Shown here one piece after another: positions 44,050 through 54,322 of a DNA stretch of 64,000 nucleotides. The notes below the pieces were generated by a model. That model was given only the letters and a program-made list of their open reading frames with translations. It was not told the origin of the DNA and did no database searches. Each line of letters opens with the position of its first letter. The first letter of the stretch is position 1. Position numbers and translations under genes: made by a program. The DNA is from Thiomicrorhabdus sp041583835 (GTDB lineage: Bacteria; Pseudomonadota; Gammaproteobacteria; Thiomicrospirales; Thiomicrospiraceae), in the NCBI RefSeq assembly GCF_041583835.1, contig NZ_JBFHFC010000006.1, forward strand, positions 86,743-150,742, in the 5' to 3' direction.

Positions 44050-45963
44050 TTAAGCCATTTCACCTGGGTAGTTTTCAATACCTGGGTTATTCTTAACACC
44101 TTTAAGCTTAGGATGGTTAACCTTCTTAAGCTTCATATCGCTCTTATGACGACGTAGGTAATCAGCAGCAACATCCCACATCAAACGACCGTCACCAACA
44201 GACTCAACCTGTGCCCAACCGGCAACAGAATAAGTCTTGTTCGCTTCTAGAGGCGTACCGTCATCCAAACGCATGTCAGAGATACGGTTACCTAGTGAAG
44301 CGTTTGGCTCACAAGTGTAGTCCATACCACCAAGACGAACCATATCACCACCAGACTGTAGGTATGGGTCTTTCTGGAATAGGTTCTCACAGATACCTTC
44401 TAGAATATCTTTCATTTGAGCACCAGTCACTTCTGACTTATAAGTTTCACCGTAAGTCATAGAAGTTTCATCCATTACGCGCTCCATAGTGATCATCTCA
44501 CCAGCTAGAACAGAAGTACCCCAACGAACACCGGCAGACATAGCGATCTGCGCATCGTGCTCTTCACGTAGTGAGTTTACGATGATCTGATCCCATGTAC
44601 CCATGAAGTTACCACGACGGTAAAGAGTATCTTCAGCTACTGCCAACTCTTCACCTAGGATTTCACCGTAAGTCTTTCCTAGACGGTCTTTGCTGTATGC
44701 GCGTGAAGGATCACGAGACTCAACAATGTTTGTATCGTACTTACGAGTGTATAGGTGGTCGATGAAAGTAGAAACTTCTTTATCGGCATCCAAGATGTTA
44801 GAGAATACAGGCAACAACTTGTAATCAACACCTTTCAACTTACCGTTAGAAATATCCAAATCCATACAACCAACGAACTTACCGTTAGAACCAGCGTTCG
44901 TTACGTGACATACACCACCTTCTGGAGTCTTAACTGGAGTAGTCTTAGGAATACCATCGTGAGTGTGACCACCAAAGATTGCATCGATACCGTTGATACG
45001 TGAAGCCATCTTGATGTCAACATCCATACCGTTGTGAGAGATCATAACGATTGCCGCTGGCTTCTCAGTTTCACGAATCTTATCAACCGTTTCCTGAAGA
45101 GCGTCTTCACGAAGACCGAAAGACCAATCCGGGAAGTTAGACTGTGGGTTAGCGTTCGCAGTACGTGGGAAAGCCTGACCTACAACAGCGATACGCTCAC
45201 CGTTAATGATTTTGATCGTGTATGGTTTGAATGCACGAGCTTCGTCTTCATCGAAAAGACCAACACCGTTGTTTGCATCTACCATTTCACGGTATGCATC
45301 ACCGAACAAAGAATCTTCTTTGATACGGATGTTCTGAGCCAAGAATTCACCTTTGAAGTTGTTCAAGTTTTTCAAAACTTCTTCTTCAGTGTAAGTAAAT
45401 TCCCAGTGACCAGTCATGATGTCAACGCCCAATAGGTTTGACGCTTCAACCATGTCAGCACCACGAGTCCATAGAGCAGTACCGGAACCGTGCCACAAGT
45501 CACCACCATCCATAGTCAATGTGTTTTCACGTCCACCAGCTTGCTCACGTAACTTATCTAGAAGCGTTTTAACGTGTGCGAAACCACCAACTTTACCATA
45601 CTGCTCGGAAGCATCTTGGAAGTTGATATATGTGAATGCATGTGCAAGCGGCGTGTTAGGCTCAATACCTAGTTCGTTTAACAACTTCGAACCAACAACG
45701 TGAGGCAACTTACCGAATGCTGGACCCGTACCCAAGTTTACGTTTGGTTCACGGAAATAGATTGGCTTTAACTGAGCGTGCGTATCTGTAATGTGCAACA
45801 GACGAACCTTACCTTTCATTGGCTGGTTATAAATTTCAGCAGAAGCTTTAGCCGCTGCCGCTTTATCTGTACCTGAAGACATTGCACTTGCAGTACCTGG
45901 TAACATCCCTGCAGCTGCAGCCATAGACATTACATGTAAAAATTCACGACGATTTAAAGACAT
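44050..45963 (-). CDS. soxB: SoxB thiosulfohydrolase, Tat-exported
   Basis: SoxB hydrolyses the sulfate group from thiosulfate bound to SoxYZ in the periplasmic sulfur-oxidation cycle. N-terminal twin-arginine signal NRREFLHVMSMAAAAGMLPG, then the dimanganese metallophosphoesterase domain: HITDTHAQL, MDGGDLWHGSG, GHWEFTYTEEEV, MISHNGMDV and FGGHTHDG. The C-terminal 5'-nucleotidase domain contains GVRWGTSVLAGEMIT. Length 637. Codon use is strongly biased (CGT, GAA, CTA), implying high expression. No other sox gene is nearby, as known for Thiomicrospira relatives where soxB stands apart from soxXYZA. Confidence 0.96.
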   Translation of the reverse strand: MSLNRREFLHVMSMAAAAGMLPGTASAMSSGTDKAAAAKASAEIYNQPMKGKVRLLHITDTHAQLKPIYFREPNVNLGTGPAFGKLPHVVGSKLLNELGIEPNTPLAHAFTYINFQDASEQYGKVGGFAHVKTLLDKLREQAGGRENTLTMDGGDLWHGSGTALWTRGADMVEASNLLGVDIMTGHWEFTYTEEEVLKNLNNFKGEFLAQNIRIKEDSLFGDAYREMVDANNGVGLFDEDEARAFKPYTIKIINGERIAVVGQAFPRTANANPQSNFPDWSFGLREDALQETVDKIRETEKPAAIVMISHNGMDVDIKMASRINGIDAIFGGHTHDGIPKTTPVKTPEGGVCHVTNAGSNGKFVGCMDLDISNGKLKGVDYKLLPVFSNILDADKEVSTFIDHLYTRKYDTNIVESRDPSRAYSKDRLGKTYGEILGEELAVAEDTLYRRGNFMGTWDQIIVNSLREEHDAQIAMSAGVRWGTSVLAGEMITMERVMDETSMTYGETYKSEVTGAQMKDILEGICENLFQKDPYLQSGGDMVRLGGMDYTCEPNASLGNRISDMRLDDGTPLEANKTYSVAGWAQVESVGDGRLMWDVAADYLRRHKSDMKLKKVNHPKLKGVKNNPGIENYPGEMA

Positions 45964-45999
45964 TCGGTCTCTCTCCGTTTTAGTTTCAATTTCGTATTA

Positions 46000-46016
46000 T
46001 TTATGTTGAGCATAAA
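46000..46016. promoter_or_regulatory. Inverted repeat upstream of soxB
   Basis: TTTATG / CATAAA with a 5-base spacer, about 40 bases before the soxB start, in a very AT-rich region that overlaps likely promoter elements. It could be a regulator binding site. A second palindrome, AATAAA/TTTATT within GCCAATAAATTTTATTAGC, is at 46075-46093 and may instead belong to the purL 3' end. Confidence 0.4.
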
Positions 46017-46136
46017 TAAAGTCCGACAAATTTAAAGAATAAAGCTTACAAAGTCAAATAAAGTAAAGTTATTAGCCAATAAATTTTATTAGCAGTACTT
46101 CTACTTACTCTTGAACTTTAAAAACCCGGGGGTAAA

Positions 46137-49100
46137 TTATCCAACCCATTTTCTAGCGTTTCTAAACATACGCATCCATGGTGCATCCTCAAGCCATTCA
46201 TCAGGATGCCAAGAATTTTGTACGGTTCTAAACGCTCTTTCCGGATGAGGCATCATGATAGTGACACGACCATCCGTCGTTGTTAAGCCGGTCATACCGC
46301 CAACCGTTCCATTTGGATTGAACGGATAAGCTTCCGTTGGATTTCCATTAGAATCCACGTAACGCACACCAACTAAACCTTCAACATCAGAAGCCGATCC
46401 GGAACCGAAGTCCATACGCCCTTCACCATGTGCAACCGGAACCGGAATGCGCGTTCCTTCCATCCCCTGCAACAAAACTGACGGTGAAGACTGGATTTCT
46501 ACCAATGAAAAACGCGCTTCAAACTGTTCTGATTTGTTACGTACGAATTTCGGCCAAGTCTCGGCGCCCGGAATGATTTCTTTCAAATTCGATAACATCT
46601 GACAGCCGTTACAAACACCTAATGTAAACGTATCTTCACGCTGGAAGAATTGAGCGAATTCTTCACGGGCAGTATCGTTGAAAAGAATCGAATTAGCCCA
46701 ACCTCGGCCAGCTCCAAGAACATCCCCATAAGAGAAGCCACCACAGGCTACCAATCCTTTAAACTCTTCAAACTTGACCTCACCCGAAAGCACGTCGGAC
46801 ATATGCACGTCGATCGCGTCAAAACCGGCACGGGTAAATGCGGCCGCCATTTCTTGCTGACCATTTACACCCTGTTCACGCAAAATCGCTACTTTTGGAC
46901 GAGGTTTACCGGCAAATTCAGCCGTAACATCATCATTAATATCAAATGTAAGATTGACCGAAAGCTCTGTATTGGCGTCATTAACAATCGCGTCAAAAGC
47001 TTGTTGAGCACAGTCTTCGTTATCGCGCAAAGCTTGCATTCGATAACTGGTCTCAGACCACCAAGACTGTAAAGTCTTACGCGATTTAAGCAGCATCGTT
47101 TTGCCGTGCGCGGCGATTTTGATTTGATCGTCATTTGACGTCGAACCGATCCAGTGAGACATTTGAGTCAAACCGTTATCGGCTAGAATAGCCATAACAC
47201 GATCTTTATCCGCCGCTTTAACCTGCATAACCACACCGACTTCTTCAGCGCATAATGCGGCTACGGCTTCCGAACCTAAAGCGGAAACATCAACGTCCAA
47301 ACCGCAATGTCCGGCAAACGCCATCTCCAGCAACGTCACCAACAGACCACCGTCTGCACGATCGTGATAAGCCAACATCAAACCGTCAGCCAGCATGGCT
47401 TGCGTCGCATTGAATAAGTTCAACAGGTCTTCAGCATTGTCCAAATCCGCAGACACATCCCCGACTTGATTATAAACCTGAGCCAAACAGCTGGCACCAA
47501 TACGGTTCTGGCCTTTACCAAGATCAACGACCAATAGTTCGGTATCGCCTAAATCCGTTCTTAATTGTGGTGTAACCGTTTTACGAACGTCTTCAACCGG
47601 CGCAAAAGTCGTAATATTCAACGACACCGGAGAAATCACGGCTTTATTCTCATCACCGTCATTCCAAACGGTTTTCATCGACATCGAATCCTTACCGACC
47701 GGTACTGCGATCCCCAACTCAGGACACAATTCCAAACCAACCGCTTCTACAGCATCGTACAAGGCCGAATCTTCACCCGGGTGACCGGCAGCTGCCATCC
47801 AGTTAGCCGAAATTTTGATGTCACTCATCTTAGAAATTTTCGCGCACGCTATATTCGTGATCGCTTCAGCAATTGATAAACGAGCGGATGCTTTTGGATT
47901 AATCAAAGCAACAGGCGGACGCTCACCGGAAGCCATCGCTTCACCGGTATAACCTTTATAATCCGAACAGGTCACACCGGCATTAGCCACCGGCACCTGC
48001 CAAGGACCAACCATCTGATCCCTAGTAACCATACCGGTGATGCTACGGTCGCCGATCGTGATTAAGAAAGACTTATCCGCAATCGTCGGCAGCTTCAACA
48101 AGCGTTCGGTCACTTCTTCAAAATCCAACACAGCCGTTTCGAAACCAGGCTGTGGCACCAATCTCGATTCAACGCTACGATGCATCTTAGGCGGCTTGCC
48201 CAAAAGTACGTTCAACGGCATATCGACCGGATTGTTATCAAAGACCGTGTCGTTAACCACCAACTTTTGTTCTTTAGTCGCTTCCCCGACAATCGCATAC
48301 GGACAACGCTCACGCTTACACAAAGCTTCAAACTGTTCGATCTGATCAGGGTAAATCGCAATTACGTAACGTTCTTGCGACTCGTTACACCAAATTTCCA
48401 TCGGAGACATGCCCGGTTCGTCATTCGGTACTTTTCTTAAATCAAAAATTGCACCTTTACCGGCGTCGTTGACCAGTTCAGGAAAGGCATTCGACAAACC
48501 GCCGGCACCCACATCGTGAATCGAAGCGATTGGAGATTTTTCACCTAAATAAGTACAACGATCGATCACTTCCTGCGCACGTCGTTCCATTTCAGGGTTT
48601 TCACGTTGCACAGAAGCAAAATCCAAGTTTTCCGCACCCGCGCCGCTATCGACCGAAGAAGCGGCGCCACCGCCCAAACCGATCAACATAGCGGGTCCGC
48701 CCAAGACCACTAACTTGGCACCGACAGGAATGTCATTTTTTTGAATATGTTCTTGACGAATACTTCCTAAACCACCGGCCAACATAATCGGCTTATGGTA
48801 ACCGCGCACCTCTTCGCCGTCGCGAGTCATCAAACTGTTTTCATACGTACGGAAATAACCATTGATCGCCGGACGGCCGAATTCATTGTTAAAGCCGGCC
48901 GCACCCAACGGGCCTTCAATCATAATTTCAAGAGGTGTAACGATACGTTCCGGCTTTCCATACTTGCGCTCCCAAGGTTGTTCAAACCCCGGAATATTCA
49001 GGTTGGAAACGGTAAAGCCCGTCAAACCCGACTTTGGTTTAGAGCCGCGACCGGTGGCCCCTTCGTCGCGGATTTCACCACCGGAACCGGTTGCCGCACC

Positions 49101-50006
49101 CGGCCAAGGAGAGATCGCGGTTGGGTGGTTATGAGTTTCGACCTTGATTTGAAAATGCACCGGCTCTTCATTGAAGCCATACTGACGACTCTCCGGATCC
49201 GGGAAGAAACGCGTAGCCTGATAACCTTCAACCACCGCCGCGTTATCACTGTAAGCGGACAGTACTCCGCCGGGATTTTTCTGGTAAGTATTGCGGATCA
49301 TACCGAATAAAGAATTCGGCTTATCTTCACCGTCAATCGTCCAATCGGCATTAAAAATTTTATGTCGGCAATGCTCGGAGTTTGCTTGTGCAAACATCAT
49401 TAACTCGGCATCCACAGGGTTACGACCTAGCGTCGTAAAAGCGTCGACCAGATAATTAATTTCATCTTCACTTAACGCCAACCCCATTTCGGCATTCGCC
49501 TGAACCAATGCTTCGCGACCACCAGAAATCACATCAACCGTTCGCATCGGTCTCGGTGCTTGATGCGAAAATAAGTTTTCCAGCTCTTCAATTGAATGAG
49601 AAACCTGCTCCATCATTCTGTCGTGAAGCAATGCTTCCATCGCCGACTTATCTTGATCTGCAACGCCTTCAAGGAAATAAACGATTCCGCGTTCGATACG
49701 GTGGATGCTTTGAATTCCACAAGTATGGGTAATGTCCGTCGCTTTGGATGACCAAGGAGAAATCGTTCCCAAGCGCGGTGTAACAATACAACTACCGGAA
49801 ACAATAGCCGAATCCAAATTCTCTTCCGTTTCGTTCAACAACACCTTCAAGTGCGACACTTCCGTCGGAGACATCGCTCCGTCCGTATCCACAAAATAAA
49901 TATACTGTGAACGAACCGATTTAATCGCACCGACTCCCTGAAGTTTGTTTAATAGCTGATTCAAACGGTAATCAGAGTGCGCAGGATTTCCCCAAACAAT
50001 TTGCAT
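46137..50006 (-). CDS. purL: Phosphoribosylformylglycinamidine synthase
   Basis: PurL makes FGAM from FGAR, glutamine and ATP in purine synthesis. A single large polypeptide of 1289 residues: N-terminal domain, FGAR synthetase domain (NSEHCRHKIFNADWTIDG, VETHNHPTAISP, GGGAASSVDSGAGAENLDF), second AIRS-like half, and C-terminal class I glutaminase (LACGGFSYGDVLGAGRGW-like segment with catalytic Cys in LGVCNGCQML and HGEGR). The ATG at 50006 has AAGGA upstream; the longer reading adds 19 residues. A hairpin separates it from bamC. Confidence 0.97.
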   Translation of the reverse strand: MQIVWGNPAHSDYRLNQLLNKLQGVGAIKSVRSQYIYFVDTDGAMSPTEVSHLKVLLNETEENLDSAIVSGSCIVTPRLGTISPWSSKATDITHTCGIQSIHRIERGIVYFLEGVADQDKSAMEALLHDRMMEQVSHSIEELENLFSHQAPRPMRTVDVISGGREALVQANAEMGLALSEDEINYLVDAFTTLGRNPVDAELMMFAQANSEHCRHKIFNADWTIDGEDKPNSLFGMIRNTYQKNPGGVLSAYSDNAAVVEGYQATRFFPDPESRQYGFNEEPVHFQIKVETHNHPTAISPWPGAATGSGGEIRDEGATGRGSKPKSGLTGFTVSNLNIPGFEQPWERKYGKPERIVTPLEIMIEGPLGAAGFNNEFGRPAINGYFRTYENSLMTRDGEEVRGYHKPIMLAGGLGSIRQEHIQKNDIPVGAKLVVLGGPAMLIGLGGGAASSVDSGAGAENLDFASVQRENPEMERRAQEVIDRCTYLGEKSPIASIHDVGAGGLSNAFPELVNDAGKGAIFDLRKVPNDEPGMSPMEIWCNESQERYVIAIYPDQIEQFEALCKRERCPYAIVGEATKEQKLVVNDTVFDNNPVDMPLNVLLGKPPKMHRSVESRLVPQPGFETAVLDFEEVTERLLKLPTIADKSFLITIGDRSITGMVTRDQMVGPWQVPVANAGVTCSDYKGYTGEAMASGERPPVALINPKASARLSIAEAITNIACAKISKMSDIKISANWMAAAGHPGEDSALYDAVEAVGLELCPELGIAVPVGKDSMSMKTVWNDGDENKAVISPVSLNITTFAPVEDVRKTVTPQLRTDLGDTELLVVDLGKGQNRIGASCLAQVYNQVGDVSADLDNAEDLLNLFNATQAMLADGLMLAYHDRADGGLLVTLLEMAFAGHCGLDVDVSALGSEAVAALCAEEVGVVMQVKAADKDRVMAILADNGLTQMSHWIGSTSNDDQIKIAAHGKTMLLKSRKTLQSWWSETSYRMQALRDNEDCAQQAFDAIVNDANTELSVNLTFDINDDVTAEFAGKPRPKVAILREQGVNGQQEMAAAFTRAGFDAIDVHMSDVLSGEVKFEEFKGLVACGGFSYGDVLGAGRGWANSILFNDTAREEFAQFFQREDTFTLGVCNGCQMLSNLKEIIPGAETWPKFVRNKSEQFEARFSLVEIQSSPSVLLQGMEGTRIPVPVAHGEGRMDFGSGSASDVEGLVGVRYVDSNGNPTEAYPFNPNGTVGGMTGLTTTDGRVTIMMPHPERAFRTVQNSWHPDEWLEDAPWMRMFRNARKWVG

Positions 50007-50021
50007 ATCTTTTGTCCTTCC

Positions 50022-50053
50022 AAAAAAACAAAAACCCCCGATCATCGAGGGTC
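50022..50053 (-). terminator. Terminator after bamC
   Basis: Stem ACCC..CGA / TCG..GGGT with one mismatch, followed on the minus strand by T-rich sequence broken by one G. It lies between the bamC stop and the purL ribosome site. Confidence 0.7.
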
Positions 50054-50070
50054 TAATAATCAAAATCTTT

Positions 50071-51186
50071 TTACTGCCCCAGCAAGCCTAAACGTTCAAA
50101 CAAATATTTACGTTTTTCTTCATTCAACGGCGTATCGTTTTCTAAGGCTTTTGCTTTTAGCACGGAGACATCCGGATTTTTCTCATCGGCTTCCAACTGC
50201 AATAAAATCACTTCCGGCAATTTCATCTTGCCTTTATCGTCTTTCCAAAAAGCGAGTTTCGATAAGAAACCGTCATCCTTTCTTGCCGAATCAGGAACCT
50301 TCACCCACATCTGATGCGTTTCCGGACGCGATCGATCTACCTGCCAGTCGGCTCTATATACCATCGCCTGCAAATATCCCCAACTTTGGGCAAGGTTAGC
50401 ATGCAGAACCAAACTTTCCAGTTCCTGCTGACCATTAAACTCTTCCGTCATTTTGCCCGTCACTTTCAGCTGAGCCAAAGCCACATCCGAAGTCGAACCG
50501 AAGAAAATCATAGCGCGGTAAAGAGCTTCCGCTTCCATTAAAGGATTGTAAGGCTTGATTCTCCAACGCTCTTCGCCATTGATTTCGGCATTCGTATCAG
50601 GAGAATAAACCATATGGTGGTTGAAATAAATTCGAGTCTTCTGCTCAGTCTTATCGGTTTCAAGACGCGCGACAAATCGATCATAAATCCCTTCAGCCAA
50701 TTCCGGACGCCAACTGTTCAACAGTCTAGTCAACGGACTCATGTCGTCCAACGGAACCAACTCGGTGCGCTTAACAAAATCGGTCTCGATAACACCGATA
50801 TCTTTACGCTCTGACTTGACCTGCATCCCCATGGTTTCGAAAAAACGCTTCAAGCTGTCCCATACATGATCGCTATTCGCTGTATCGACTTCCAACCAAC
50901 GCTCGGACAGGTTGGATTTCACCGATACACCTGCCGCTTTATAAGTAGGAATAAAGTCGTTCTGCTGCTGAGTATTTGCTTCTTGGAAAACCACATCCAG
51001 CGGATCTTTCTTCTTGGACGGATTAAAAAGATTTGGCGGCACTTCTAGATCTTGAGCCAATCGGGTGTTGGTTTCCCTGTAATCCGGTTCATCGGAACCA
51101 ACCCAGCTGGAAACAGTCGAACAACCGCTCAACCCCGTTAGAGAAAACATTAACAATACAGGAACAAATTTAGTTGGTGCGCTCAT
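50071..51186 (-). CDS. bamC: Outer membrane protein assembly factor BamC (NlpB)
   Basis: BamC is a lipoprotein of the BAM complex that inserts outer-membrane proteins. The signal peptide is VPVLLMFSLTGLSGCS with the lipobox LSGC, so the mature protein starts at Cys. The next residues carry an N-terminal segment with PPNLFNP, where BamC contacts BamD. Helix-grip domains follow (RWLEVDTANSDHVWDSLKRFF). About 371 residues. The order dapA-bamC is as in E. coli. The ATG at 51186 is preferred; the longer reading overlaps dapA. Confidence 0.9.
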   Translation of the reverse strand: MSAPTKFVPVLLMFSLTGLSGCSTVSSWVGSDEPDYRETNTRLAQDLEVPPNLFNPSKKKDPLDVVFQEANTQQQNDFIPTYKAAGVSVKSNLSERWLEVDTANSDHVWDSLKRFFETMGMQVKSERKDIGVIETDFVKRTELVPLDDMSPLTRLLNSWRPELAEGIYDRFVARLETDKTEQKTRIYFNHHMVYSPDTNAEINGEERWRIKPYNPLMEAEALYRAMIFFGSTSDVALAQLKVTGKMTEEFNGQQELESLVLHANLAQSWGYLQAMVYRADWQVDRSRPETHQMWVKVPDSARKDDGFLSKLAFWKDDKGKMKLPEVILLQLEADEKNPDVSVLKAKALENDTPLNEEKRKYLFERLGLLGQ

Positions 51187-51224
51187 TCTTCGGACTTTAC
51201 TCTTGATTAAAATATTTAGCTGTC

Positions 51225-52100
51225 TTAAATGACACCCGCTTGTTGCATTGCCGCTTTTACGACTGGCTGACATTTTTCCGAAAGCACCGTTAGTGGCAAA
51301 CGTATGGCTTTACCGCACAATCCCATTTCAGCAACAGCCCATTTAACCGGAATCGGATTCGATTCAACGAACAAATCTCGATGCAATGAAACCAAACAAG
51401 CATCCAAACGCTTAGCCTCTTCTGCATCGCCTCGTAAGGCGGCCATATAAACGTCATGAACTTGCTTTGGAGCCACATTAGCCGTTACGGAAATCCCGCC
51501 GTGACCGCCCGCTAAAATAAAATCGACGGCAGAGGCATCGTCACCAGTATACAGATCAAAGTCTTCTGAAACACCCGCTTTTATCTGAGCGACTCTTGAA
51601 AGATCACCGGTCGCTTCTTTTACGCCGATAATGTTTTTGATCTGAGCTAGACGAATAATGGTTTCCGGCAACAGGTCGCAAGCGGTACGTCCTGGCACAT
51701 TGTATAGAATCTGAGGAATATCGACGCTTTCAGCCACTTTTTTATAGTGCAGGTAAAGACCTTCTTGAGTAGGCTTATTGTAATATGGCGTTACCAACAA
51801 ACAGGCATCTGCACCTGCTTCTTTTGCACACTGAGTCAATTCGATTGCCTCAGTGGTAGAGTTAGCACCCGTACCGGCAATAACCGGAACACGTTTATTG
51901 ACCTTATCGACAACAAACTTAACCACTTCACAATGCTCATGCATATCCAAAGTCGCCGACTCGCCTGTCGTGCCTACTGCAACAATGGCATCGGTTCCTG
52001 ATGCAATATGAAATTCCACCAATTTCTCAAGTGAGTCATAATCAATCGACTCATCATCCAACATAGGTGTGACTAACGCCACCATACTGCCTCTAAACAC
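51225..52100 (-). CDS. dapA: 4-hydroxy-tetrahydrodipicolinate synthase
   Basis: DapA condenses pyruvate and aspartate semialdehyde, the first committed step to lysine and diaminopimelate. The start GTG at 52100 has GGAG nine bases upstream and gives FRGSMVALVTPM, the usual DapA opening. The Schiff-base lysine is in IGVKEATGDLSR; GTTGES and YYNKPTQEGLYLHY are also intact. About 291 residues. Read through to bamC, 39 bases downstream, it forms the same pair as in other gammaproteobacteria. Confidence 0.96.
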   Translation of the reverse strand: MFRGSMVALVTPMLDDESIDYDSLEKLVEFHIASGTDAIVAVGTTGESATLDMHEHCEVVKFVVDKVNKRVPVIAGTGANSTTEAIELTQCAKEAGADACLLVTPYYNKPTQEGLYLHYKKVAESVDIPQILYNVPGRTACDLLPETIIRLAQIKNIIGVKEATGDLSRVAQIKAGVSEDFDLYTGDDASAVDFILAGGHGGISVTANVAPKQVHDVYMAALRGDAEEAKRLDACLVSLHRDLFVESNPIPVKWAVAEMGLCGKAIRLPLTVLSEKCQPVVKAAMQQAGVI

Positions 52101-52303
52101 GGCGAAATTCTCCAATAGATTAACGCTAACTCAAAAAAGGGTAATCTTACCCTTTCCCCCTTAACACTTCAACTTAAATTCGGCCTTCTAATCGCGACTT
52201 AAAACCCTACAAAATCCCAATTTTATAAATCTGATTTTATTTATTGAAACCCACATTAAAACGGGTCATACTTGATCAAAATACACTACTCAAGAGGTAA
52301 AGA

Positions 52304-52771
52304 ATGAATATGACCATTGGGCAAGAAATCCCCTCTTTTTCACTTCCCGCCACGTCCGAACGCACGATTACTCAAGAAGACTTTCTGGACCGCTACACAG
52401 TCCTCTACTTTTACCCCAAAGACAGCACACCAGGCTGCACCACAGAAGGTAACGACTTCTCAAACCTCATCAATGAATTCAAAGCACTCAATTGCCAAAT
52501 CTTCGGCGTCTCCATGGATTCAATGAAACGCCACGATAACTTCAAAAACAAACAAAACTTTGCATTCGATCTAATTTCGGACCCTGACGCCGAACTCTGC
52601 AAGATTTTCGACACCTACCAACTAAAAAAGAATTTTGGCAAAGAATACATGGGAATCGTACGCAGCACTTTCCTTATCGACCCTCAAGGCAAACTGGCGG
52701 CCGAATGGAGACAAGTAAAAGTAAAAGATCATGCACAAAACGTTTTAAACAAACTTAAAGAATTTAATTGA
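52304..52771 (+). CDS. bcp: Thioredoxin-dependent peroxiredoxin, Bcp/PrxQ type
   Basis: Reduces peroxides at the cost of thioredoxin. The peroxidatic Cys is in FYPKDSTPGCTTEGNDF. The resolving Cys that E. coli Bcp has five residues on is replaced here by Gly-Asn, so this one may act as a 1-Cys enzyme or use a different Cys (candidates are in NCQIFG and ELCKIF). Length 155, typical. AGAGGTAAAGA precedes the ATG. It stands 45 bases upstream of the phoH-type gene and may share its transcript. Confidence 0.9.
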   Translation: MNMTIGQEIPSFSLPATSERTITQEDFLDRYTVLYFYPKDSTPGCTTEGNDFSNLINEFKALNCQIFGVSMDSMKRHDNFKNKQNFAFDLISDPDAELCKIFDTYQLKKNFGKEYMGIVRSTFLIDPQGKLAAEWRQVKVKDHAQNVLNKLKEFN

Positions 52772-52815
52772 CGATTATGTAAGCAGCACCATTAAAACCA
52801 ACAGGAAGCCTTCTT

Positions 52816-54228
52816 ATGACAAATGAGCACAAACGATTATTTATATTAGATACCAACGTCTTAATGCATGATCCAATGGCCATGTTTAATTTTGAAGAAC
52901 ACGACATCTTCATCTCCATGACGGTACTGGAAGAACTGGATGCTGCCAAGAAAGGGATTTCCGAGGTCTCACGAAATGCACGTGAAACCAACCGCCTGAT
53001 CGATGAAATTATAAGCAATGCAAGCTTTGAAGAAATCAAGCAAGGATTACCGCTAGAAAGAATTCACCCGCATTCTGACAAAGAAGGCTTACACCTCGGA
53101 AAACTGTACTTCGAAACCGAACCATTACTGGCCGAACTTCCTATTTCTCTGCCTAGCCATAAGGCCGACAATCATATCCTGCAAACCGGCCTGGCCCTAA
53201 AGGCCAACTACCCTGAACGCAATGTCACGCTGGTCACAAAAGACATTAACATGCGCATCAAATCTTCTGCGGTGGGCCTCCACTCTGAAGATTATTACAA
53301 TGACCGCGTACTTGAAGATGTGGACTTACTCTATACCGGCTGGGAGACCTTACCGGAAAACTTCTTCGAAGAACACGGCAAGCACATGAAATCATGGCAG
53401 GATGGCAGCCGAACTTTTTACGAACTGGAAGTCGACGACAACTGCACATGGCATGCAAACCAATGCCTAATCAGTGAAAACGACGCCGGATTTAAAGCCA
53501 TCGTGAGATCCGTCACCAACAACAAAGCCACATTGGAGTACATGCAGGATTACGGCAAAGGATCGCACGGCATTTGGGGCATTCATGCTCGTAACGAAGA
53601 ACAAAATATGGCTTTGAACTTTCTAATGGACCCCGAGATCGATTTCGTCTCGCTACTGGGTATCGCCGGAACGGGGAAAACCCTACTGGCTTTAGCCGCC
53701 GCACTCGAACAAACATTGGATCTTAATATCTACAACGAAATCATCATGACTCGCGCCACCATCCCTATCGGTGAAGACATCGGTTTTCTACCGGGAACGG
53801 AAGAAGAAAAAATGACTCCGTGGATGGGCGCCCTGATGGACAACCTGGAAGTCTTAACCAACTCGGACGGAGCCAACTCGACGGAATGGGAGAAAGAAAG
53901 TACGCAACAACTACTGAGTAAACGCATCAAAATCAAATCCATGAACTTCATGCGTGGACGCACCTTCCAAAACAAGTTTATTATTTTGGATGAAGCTCAG
54001 AACTTAACCTCCAAGCAGATGAAAACATTGATTACACGTGCGGGAACGGGAACCAAAATCGTCTGTATCGGTAATATAGGGCAGATCGATTCGCCTTACC
54101 TTTCCGAAACGACAAGCGGTTTAACCTATGTGGTCGACCGCTTCAAAAACTGGGATCACGGGGCGCACATCACGTTACAGCAAGGCGAACGTTCAAGACT
54201 GGCGCTATTTGCTTCGGATACGCTTTAA
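52816..54228 (+). CDS. PIN-PhoH fusion ATPase
   Basis: A 470-residue protein. The N-terminal PIN domain (LFILDTNVLMHDPMAMF, SMTVLEELDAAKKG, DNHILQTGL, LVTKDINMRIKSSAVG) is a predicted RNA nuclease; the C-terminal PhoH domain has Walker A IAGTGKTLLALAAALEQ and Walker B FIILDEAQNLTSKQMKTL. Such PIN-PhoH proteins unwind and cleave RNA in an ATP-dependent way in other bacteria. The acidic residues of the PIN site are visible. Genes of toxin-antitoxin type are not adjacent, so a housekeeping RNA role is more likely. The terminator after it also serves the LysR gene. Confidence 0.92.
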   Translation: MTNEHKRLFILDTNVLMHDPMAMFNFEEHDIFISMTVLEELDAAKKGISEVSRNARETNRLIDEIISNASFEEIKQGLPLERIHPHSDKEGLHLGKLYFETEPLLAELPISLPSHKADNHILQTGLALKANYPERNVTLVTKDINMRIKSSAVGLHSEDYYNDRVLEDVDLLYTGWETLPENFFEEHGKHMKSWQDGSRTFYELEVDDNCTWHANQCLISENDAGFKAIVRSVTNNKATLEYMQDYGKGSHGIWGIHARNEEQNMALNFLMDPEIDFVSLLGIAGTGKTLLALAAALEQTLDLNIYNEIIMTRATIPIGEDIGFLPGTEEEKMTPWMGALMDNLEVLTNSDGANSTEWEKESTQQLLSKRIKIKSMNFMRGRTFQNKFIILDEAQNLTSKQMKTLITRAGTGTKIVCIGNIGQIDSPYLSETTSGLTYVVDRFKNWDHGAHITLQQGERSRLALFASDTL

Positions 54229-54245
54229 AAGCCAAATCCCAAAAT

Positions 54246-54277
54246 CAAAAAAGGCCGTCTATAACGGCCTTTTTTAT
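54246..54277. terminator. Bidirectional terminator between phoH and lysR genes
   Basis: AAAAAAGGCCGT / ACGGCCTTTTTT with a 6-base loop, between convergent genes. Confidence 0.9.
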
Positions 54278-54322
54278 TCGATTCACTACTGAAATCCATC
54301 AAATTAACGGCTTGCAAGCCAA

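Noticed and set aside
48795..49310. Plus-strand open frame of 171 codons within purL
   Set aside because: It is antisense to an intact, strongly conserved gene and its translation shows no recognisable domain.
52816..54228. PIN domain as a VapC-type toxin
   Set aside because: It is fused to a PhoH ATPase in one protein and has no antitoxin gene beside it.
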